A DNA stretch of 64,000 nucleotides from Albimonas donghaensis (GTDB lineage Bacteria; Pseudomonadota; Alphaproteobacteria; Rhodobacterales; Rhodobacteraceae), in assembly GCF_900106695.1 (NCBI RefSeq), contig NZ_FNMZ01000003.1:186001-250000 (forward strand), read 5' to 3'. Under the pieces are notes generated by a model, which was not told where the DNA came from, ran no database searches, and worked only from the letters and a program-made list of their open reading frames with translations. The position numbers were made by a program, and so were the translations under genes. This document shows, one piece after another, positions 59,627 through 64,000 of this stretch (within the stretch, counting starts at the first letter, position 1; each line of letters opens with the position of its first letter).

Positions 59627-60013
59627 TCAGGCCTGGGCCACCGCCTCGATCTCCAGCAGCCAGGCCTCGTCGAAGATATCGCACACGATCACGGTCAGCG
59701 CCGGGCGCAGCTCGCCCAGAACCTCGGCGCGAACCTCCCGGTTGGGCATCGCATATCGGCGATCCGAGAGGAAGGTGGTCACCTTGACAATGTCCGACAA
59801 TCCCATGCCGCCGGCGCGCAGCTGCGCCTCGACATTGGCCCAGGCGACGCGGGCCTGCGCCTCGAACCCCTCGGGAACCTCGCCCGAGGCGGTCACGGGG
59901 ATCTGGCCCGAGACCCAGAGCGTGCGCGACGCGCCGACGGTTTCCACCGCCGGCGCGAAGCCGCCCTTGCTCTGCGGCGCGTCGGAGGCCGCGACCTCCC
60001 GCCGCCGCATCAC
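59627..60013 (-). CDS. RidA/YjgF family protein
   Basis: 128 residues, YjgF/RidA trimeric fold. Typical parts: TLWVSGQIPVTASGEVPEGFEAQARVAWANVEAQLRAGGMGLSDIVKVTTFL and RPALTVIVCDIFDEAWLLEIEAVA. RidA enzymes hydrolyse reactive enamine/imine intermediates; the active Arg of true RidA falls in a GELRPALT-like motif, which is present. Overlaps the mmsA stop by four bases, so it is coupled to mmsA. Its role in valine degradation is not established. Confidence 0.85.
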   Translation of the reverse strand: MMRRREVAASDAPQSKGGFAPAVETVGASRTLWVSGQIPVTASGEVPEGFEAQARVAWANVEAQLRAGGMGLSDIVKVTTFLSDRRYAMPNREVRAEVLGELRPALTVIVCDIFDEAWLLEIEAVAQA

Positions 60014-61512
60014 GCCATGGTCGGAATGACGAACTCCGCCCCTTCCTTCACGCCCGACGGCCAGCGCGAGGTGACCGTCTTGGTGCGGGTGTAGAAGCGG
60101 AAGGCGTCGGGGCCGTGCTGGTTCAGGTCGCCGAACACCGACTTCTTCCAGCCGCCGAAGGTGTGGTAGGCCAGCGGCACCGGGATCGGCACGTTGACGC
60201 CGACCATGCCGACATTGATCCGGCTCACGAAATCCCGCGCCGCGTCGCCGTCACGGGTGAACATGGCGACGCCGTTGCCCATCTCGTGATCCATGGCGAG
60301 GCTCAGGGCCTCCTCGTAGGTCTTGGCGCGCACGGTCGACAGCACCGGGCCGAAGATCTCCTGCTTGTAGATCTCCATGTCCTTGGTGACGTTGTCGAAC
60401 AGGCACGGACCGATGAAATAGCCGTTCTCGTAGCCCTGCATCTTGAAGTCACGGCCGTCGACGGCCAGCGTCGCGCCTTCCTTCACGCCCTGATCGACCA
60501 GCCCGAGGATCTTCTCCCGCGCCGCCGCGGTGACCACGGGGCCGTAATCCACGTCATTGCCGGCGGTGTAGGGGCCGACCTTGAGCGCCTCGATCTTGGG
60601 GATCAGCTTCTCGATCAGCGCGTCGGCGGTGGCCTCGCCCACCGGCACGGCGACGGAGATCGCCATGCAGCGCTCGCCGGCCGCGCCGTAGCCCGCGCCG
60701 ACCAGCGCGTCGGCGGCCTGGTCGAGATCGGCGTCCGGCATGATGATCATGTGGTTCTTGGCGCCGCCGAAACACTGAACGCGCTTTCCGGCCGCCGTGC
60801 CGCGGGAATAGACGTAATGCGCGATGGGGGTGGAGCCGACGAAGCCCACGGCCCCGATCTCCTCATGGTCGAGGATCGCGTCGACCGCGCCCTTGTCGCC
60901 GTTGACCACCTGAAGGATGCCGTCGGGCAGGCCCGCTTCCTTCATCAGCTCGGCCAGCATCAGCGGAACCGAGGGGTCGCGCTCGGACGGCTTCAGGATG
61001 AAGGCGTTGCCGGCGACGATGGCCGGGCAGAACTTCCACATCGGGATCATGGCGGGGAAGTTGAAGGGCGTGATGCCCGCGGCCACGCCGATCGGCTGGC
61101 GCATGGAATAGATGTCGATGCCCGGGCCGGCGCCGTCGGTGTATTCGCCCTTCAGCAGGTGCGGCGCGCCGATGCAGAACTCGGCCACTTCCAGGCCGCG
61201 GATCACGTCGCCCTTGGCGTCGGGGATGGTCTTGCCATGCTCGCGGCTCAGGGCCTCGGCCAGCTTGTCCATGTCCCGGTGCAGCAGCTGCACGAAGGCC
61301 ATCAGGACGCGGGCGCGGCGCTGCGGGTTGACCGCGGCCCAGGCCGGCTGCGCCGCCTTGGCGGACATCACCGCGGCGTGCATCTCCTCGTCCGAGGCCA
61401 GCGGGCACTTGGCCTGCACTTCGCCCGTCGCGGGGTTGTAGACGTCGGCGAAACGACCCGAGGTCCCTTTGACATGCTGGCCGTCGATCCAGTGGGTGAG
61501 TTCGGTGGTCAT
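60010..61512 (-). CDS. mmsA: CoA-acylating methylmalonate-semialdehyde dehydrogenase
   Basis: 500-residue aldehyde dehydrogenase. It converts methylmalonate semialdehyde to propionyl-CoA, CO2 and NADH. Start MTTELTHWIDGQHVKGTSGRF. NAD motif VGFVGSTPIAHYVYSRG, nucleophile Cys282 in GYGAAGERCMAIS, KPSERDPSVPLMLAELM and the C-terminal MVGVNVPIPVPLAYHTFGGWKKSVFG (MMSDH signature). First gene of the valine operon, divergent from a LysR regulator. Confidence 0.96.
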   Translation of the reverse strand: MTTELTHWIDGQHVKGTSGRFADVYNPATGEVQAKCPLASDEEMHAAVMSAKAAQPAWAAVNPQRRARVLMAFVQLLHRDMDKLAEALSREHGKTIPDAKGDVIRGLEVAEFCIGAPHLLKGEYTDGAGPGIDIYSMRQPIGVAAGITPFNFPAMIPMWKFCPAIVAGNAFILKPSERDPSVPLMLAELMKEAGLPDGILQVVNGDKGAVDAILDHEEIGAVGFVGSTPIAHYVYSRGTAAGKRVQCFGGAKNHMIIMPDADLDQAADALVGAGYGAAGERCMAISVAVPVGEATADALIEKLIPKIEALKVGPYTAGNDVDYGPVVTAAAREKILGLVDQGVKEGATLAVDGRDFKMQGYENGYFIGPCLFDNVTKDMEIYKQEIFGPVLSTVRAKTYEEALSLAMDHEMGNGVAMFTRDGDAARDFVSRINVGMVGVNVPIPVPLAYHTFGGWKKSVFGDLNQHGPDAFRFYTRTKTVTSRWPSGVKEGAEFVIPTMA

Positions 61513-61595
61513 CGTGGGGTCCTCCAGGGGGATCGTTTTCGAGCGCGAAGCCTCCACGAAATCCCGCGCGAGGCAATGGGATTCTGTTCAAAACG

Positions 61596-61615
61596 GTTGT
61601 GCATTGGTGCACAAC
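61596..61615. promoter_or_regulatory. Perfect palindrome between mmsA and lysR
   Basis: GTTGTGCA-TTGG-TGCACAAC: 8-bp perfect arms with a 4-base centre, seven bases before the LysR ATG and about 85 bases upstream of mmsA. It contains a T-N11-A LysR box. Best read as the regulator's binding site controlling itself and the operon. Confidence 0.65.
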
Positions 61616-61622
61616 GGGTCCC

Positions 61623-62492
61623 ATGAACTGGGATGACATGCGTTTTTTCCTGCACGTCGCGCGCAGCGGACGACTGACTTCGGCCGCCCGCGCGCTGAGC
61701 GTGGACCACGCCACCGTGTCCCGCCGTGTGGCGGCGCTGGAGGAGGCGCTGTCCACGCGCCTCTTCGACCGATCCCCCCGCGGCTACGCCCTGACCGAGG
61801 CCGGACGCCTGCTGATGCCCGCCGCCGAGGCGATGGAAAGCGTGACCATGGCCGCCGCGATGGAGGTGGGCGGGCGCCACCATGACCTGACCGGCGCGGT
61901 GCGGGTGGGGATGCCGGAGGGCGCGGCCTCGCACCTGGTGACCGAGGCCGCGGCGGCGCTCTGCGTCGAGCATCCGCGGCTGGAACTGCAGATCGTGGCC
62001 CTGCCCCGCACCTTCTCGCTCAGCCAGCGGGAGGCGGATTTTGCGGTTGTGATCACACCTCCGGCGGCGGGTCGGCTGAAGATCCGCAAGATCACCGACT
62101 ACAGCCTGCGCCTCTACGGCCACCCGGACTACCTCAAGGGGCGGGAGCTGCGCGGGACCGAGGACCTCAAGGATCATCGCTTGGTCGGCTATGTCCCCGA
62201 CCTGATCTTCGACAAGGGGCTGGACTACCTGGCCGAGATCGGGGCGACCGGCGCGCCGGCGCTGTCCTCGACCTCGCTTCTGGTGCAGCTGGAGCTGGTG
62301 CTGGCGTGCGGCGGGCTCGGCGTGCTGCCCGACTTCATGGCCGCCCGCCACCCGATCCTGCGCCCGGTGCTGCCCGAGGTCACCCGGATCACCCGCGCCT
62401 ATTGGCTGGTGCTGCATCAGGACACGGCCGAGCTCGCCCGCATCCGCCGCACCTCGCGCGCGCTGGCCGACGCCATGCGCGCGCGGCTCTGA
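61623..62492 (+). CDS. LysR family regulator of the valine operon (predicted)
   Basis: 289 residues from ATG 61623 ([16 protein letters not shown]); an earlier in-frame ATG lies inside the palindrome and is rejected. [52 protein letters not shown]. The effector domain contains [32 protein letters not shown] and [15 protein letters not shown]. Divergent placement and the palindrome argue that it controls mmsA and downstream genes. The inducer (valine, isobutyrate or a CoA ester) is unknown. Confidence 0.92.
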   Translation: MNWDDMRFFLHVARSGRLTSAARALSVDHATVSRRVAALEEALSTRLFDRSPRGYALTEAGRLLMPAAEAMESVTMAAAMEVGGRHHDLTGAVRVGMPEGAASHLVTEAAAALCVEHPRLELQIVALPRTFSLSQREADFAVVITPPAAGRLKIRKITDYSLRLYGHPDYLKGRELRGTEDLKDHRLVGYVPDLIFDKGLDYLAEIGATGAPALSSTSLLVQLELVLACGGLGVLPDFMAARHPILRPVLPEVTRITRAYWLVLHQDTAELARIRRTSRALADAMRARL

Positions 62493-62590
62493 CCAGGGGC
62501 GCCGCGTCGCCTATTGCCTCGGACCGCCGGACGGGCGACCCAGCCCGCGCGGACACCCCCCGCAGCCGCCGGATTCGAGGAGAGCCTGGG

Positions 62591-62923
62591 ATGATCGTCT
62601 GGATCTATCTGATCGTCGCCGTCGTCGGCGAAGTCATCGGCACCACGGCGCTCAAATCCTCGGAGGGGTTCACGCGCCTCGGCCCCTCGGTCGTCGTCGT
62701 CGGGGGCTACGCGGTGGCCTTCTTCTTCCTCTCCCTCACCCTGCGGCACATGCCGGTGGGCGTCGCCTACGCCATGTGGTCGGGGGTGGGCACCGTGCTC
62801 ATCACCCTGATCGGCTGGGTGATCTTCAGCCAGAAGCTGGACCTCGCCGCCATCGCCGGGATCGGGTTGATCGTGGCGGGCGTGGTGGTGCTGCAACTGT
62901 TCTCCGACACCTCGCCGCACTGA
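62591..62923 (+). CDS. SMR family multidrug efflux protein
   Basis: 110 residues, four transmembrane helices, EmrE/SugE class. The essential membrane glutamate is in [29 protein letters not shown] (E14). [25 protein letters not shown] is the family's helix 3-4 region. Dual-topology proton antiporter exporting cationic compounds or guanidinium. Stands alone; it ends eight bases from a convergent gene. Confidence 0.92.
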   Translation: MIVWIYLIVAVVGEVIGTTALKSSEGFTRLGPSVVVVGGYAVAFFFLSLTLRHMPVGVAYAMWSGVGTVLITLIGWVIFSQKLDLAAIAGIGLIVAGVVVLQLFSDTSPH

Positions 62924-62931
62924 ACCGGGGG

Positions 62932-63504
62932 TCACCCGAGGATCAGCGGCCAGATCAGCCCCGGCGCCAGTTCGGCCAGCAGCCCCGCGCCGATCAGCGC
63001 GCGGGCGGGCCAGGTCTCGAACCTCCGCCAGAGCAGGGCGCAGAGCGCGACGCAGGCCGCGATCTCCACCGCGCCGACCAGGTCCCCGTGGCGGGCCGGG
63101 TTCCAGTAGCTGAGCGGAGAGCGGAACACCCAGTCGCTCAGCGGCCAGAAATGCGGGCGCGCGTCGGAATTGTGCAGCGGCAGGTCGAAGGCGAGATGTA
63201 GCAGCGCCGCCCCGGCGAACACCGCCAGCAGCGGCCCCCGCGCCGCCAGCGCGCCTCCCAGCAGCGCCCCCCAGAGCGGGATCGAGTTGTCCACCCGGAA
63301 GATCCCCTGCCAGAGCGGGGAGACATAGTCCTCGCGGAATATCTGGGGGGGACTGCGGCCCTCGACGAAGCTCGCCCAGCCGATCAGCAGGAACAGCGCG
63401 AGGTCGGGCGCGAGCCCGCCGGCCAGCGCCGCGAGGTTGCGTTTCCGCTGGCCCGGGCGCGCGAAAGCGGCGGCGGCGAAGATGAGATGCGCGGGCGTGT
63501 TCAC
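62932..63504 (-). CDS. Membrane protein, YdjM/DUF457-like metal-dependent hydrolase family
   Basis: 190 residues with about five hydrophobic segments. NTPAHLIFAAAAFARPGQRKRNLAALAGGLAPDLALFLLIGWA at the N-terminus and LLHLAFDLPLHNSDARPHFWPLSDWVFRSPLSYW in the middle have the His/Asp pattern of the YdjM (DUF457) family. Rhodobacterales homologues are often labelled cobalamin biosynthesis CobQ, which this sequence does not support. Function unknown. Confidence 0.6.
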   Translation of the reverse strand: MNTPAHLIFAAAAFARPGQRKRNLAALAGGLAPDLALFLLIGWASFVEGRSPPQIFREDYVSPLWQGIFRVDNSIPLWGALLGGALAARGPLLAVFAGAALLHLAFDLPLHNSDARPHFWPLSDWVFRSPLSYWNPARHGDLVGAVEIAACVALCALLWRRFETWPARALIGAGLLAELAPGLIWPLILG

Positions 63505-63563
63505 CCCCCGATCCCTGCACGGATCGGGCCCGCGCTCAACCGGGGATCACGCCCTCACGGCTC

Positions 63564-64000
63564 TCAGGCGCGCGAGGTCAGCGCGGTGAGCGCCCCGGCC
63601 CCGATCAGGCTGGCGCCGCCGATCCGCTCGGCCAGGGCCATGGCGCCGGGACGGGCGAAGCGGGCGCGCATCTCCCCCGCCGCCAGGCCCCAGAGCACCG
63701 CGTTGACCGCGCCCAGCGCCGTGAAGGTCGCGACCAGGATGGCGGCTTGCGGCGGATAGGCGGCGGTCGGGTCGATGAATTGCGGGGCGAAGGCCACGAA
63801 GAACACCAGCGCCTTGGGGTTCAGCAGGGTCACGAGAAACGCCTGCCGGAACATCTTCGCCCGACTGGCGGAGGCGCGCAGAGCCTGCGCCCGGGGCGCG
63901 CCCGACCCATGACGCGCGCCCCAGAGCATCCGGGCGCCCAGCCAGACCAGATACGCCGCGCCCGCGAACTTCACCACGGCGAAGACGGCGCCCGAGGCCG
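63564..64000 (-). CDS. LysE family exporter, C-terminal part
   Basis: The 3' portion of a RhtB/LysE-type amino acid exporter gene; the start lies beyond the right edge. The visible reading frame (145 codons plus stop) includes VVKFAGAAYLVWLGARMLW, then RQAFLVTLLNPKALVFFVAFAPQFIDP, the diagnostic LNPK motif of the family, and three further hydrophobic helices. The frame stays open to the last base, so this is truncation by the window and not a pseudogene. Confidence 0.9.
   Translation of the reverse strand, partial: ASGAVFAVVKFAGAAYLVWLGARMLWGARHGSGAPRAQALRASASRAKMFRQAFLVTLLNPKALVFFVAFAPQFIDPTAAYPPQAAILVATFTALGAVNAVLWGLAAGEMRARFARPGAMALAERIGGASLIGAGALTALTSRA

Noticed and set aside
62932-63504. 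Cobalamin biosynthesis (CobQ) label for the membrane protein
   Set aside because: No CobQ glutaminase or P-loop motif; the protein is a small multi-span membrane protein.

Overview
The window is a 64 kb chromosomal segment of a high-GC (about 70%) alphaproteobacterium, most likely in the Rhodobacterales (Rhodobacteraceae/Paracoccaceae). The case rests on several points: sucA-sucB-lpd with a two-lipoyl-domain E2o; mesaconyl-CoA hydratase (ethylmalonyl-CoA pathway) just upstream of sdhCDAB; Irr divergent from fabA-fabB-fabI; the rimP-nusA-ylxR-infB-rbfA-truB-rpsO-pnp cluster; and a VPxPA-CTERM-like sorted protein. I see no tRNA or rRNA gene, CRISPR array, insertion sequence, prophage or replication origin. 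The segment looks like stable core chromosome with a few accessory single genes.

Layout. 0-7.2 kb: tail of a DUF805 protein, then sucA, sucB, a thioesterase, a MAPEG protein and lpd (2-oxoglutarate dehydrogenase complex). 7.4-9.2 kb: psuG with a PfkB kinase (pseudouridine catabolism). 9.4-13.4 kb (minus): ftsK and a class I/II aminotransferase. 14.0-17.6 kb: a MoeB/ThiF-type adenylyltransferase, two small paralogous membrane proteins of unknown function, a D-glycerate dehydrogenase-type reductase and an SH3-domain exported protein. 17.7-23.3 kb: DUF1275, MmcQ/YjbR, an orphan LivF-like ATPase, NnrU, YdcF, a secreted cyclase-family protein and an LpxR-type outer-membrane protein. 23.4-28.2 kb: mch and sdhCDAB. 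28.4-30.8 kb: a large RTX-repeat protein with an unrecognised helical N-terminal half. 30.9-36.6 kb: a CTERM-anchored Cys-motif protein, DUF2254, zapE, a DHFR/RibD-like protein and an MFS transporter. 36.8-48.4 kb: the transcription/translation/RNA-decay cluster, interrupted by a minus-strand sulfotransferase. 48.5-52.2 kb: azoR with a divergent LysR regulator, an SDR and a DMT exporter. 52.3-55.6 kb: fabI-fabB-fabA with divergent irr. 55.7-62.5 kb: a valine-degradation operon with a divergent LysR regulator. 62.6-64 kb: an SMR exporter, a membrane hydrolase-like protein and a truncated LysE exporter.

How it fits together. Central carbon flow dominates. Valine breakdown yields propionyl-CoA and Mch belongs to ethylmalonyl-CoA acetate assimilation; both routes feed succinyl-CoA or C4 acids into the OGDH/SDH steps encoded here. 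The second theme is information processing and envelope/division (nusA to pnp, ftsK, zapE, fab genes, LpxR).

The most interesting non-routine items are the RTX protein with its unknown N-terminal domain, the small paralogous membrane-protein pair, the CTERM-sorted Cys-motif protein, a GST and a RidA inside the valine operon, clean palindromes in front of both LysR genes, paired GTGATCAC sites upstream of sdh, a degenerate six-copy 16-17 bp array before infB, and a multi-hairpin pnp leader. I did not find a convincing wholly new multi-gene system.
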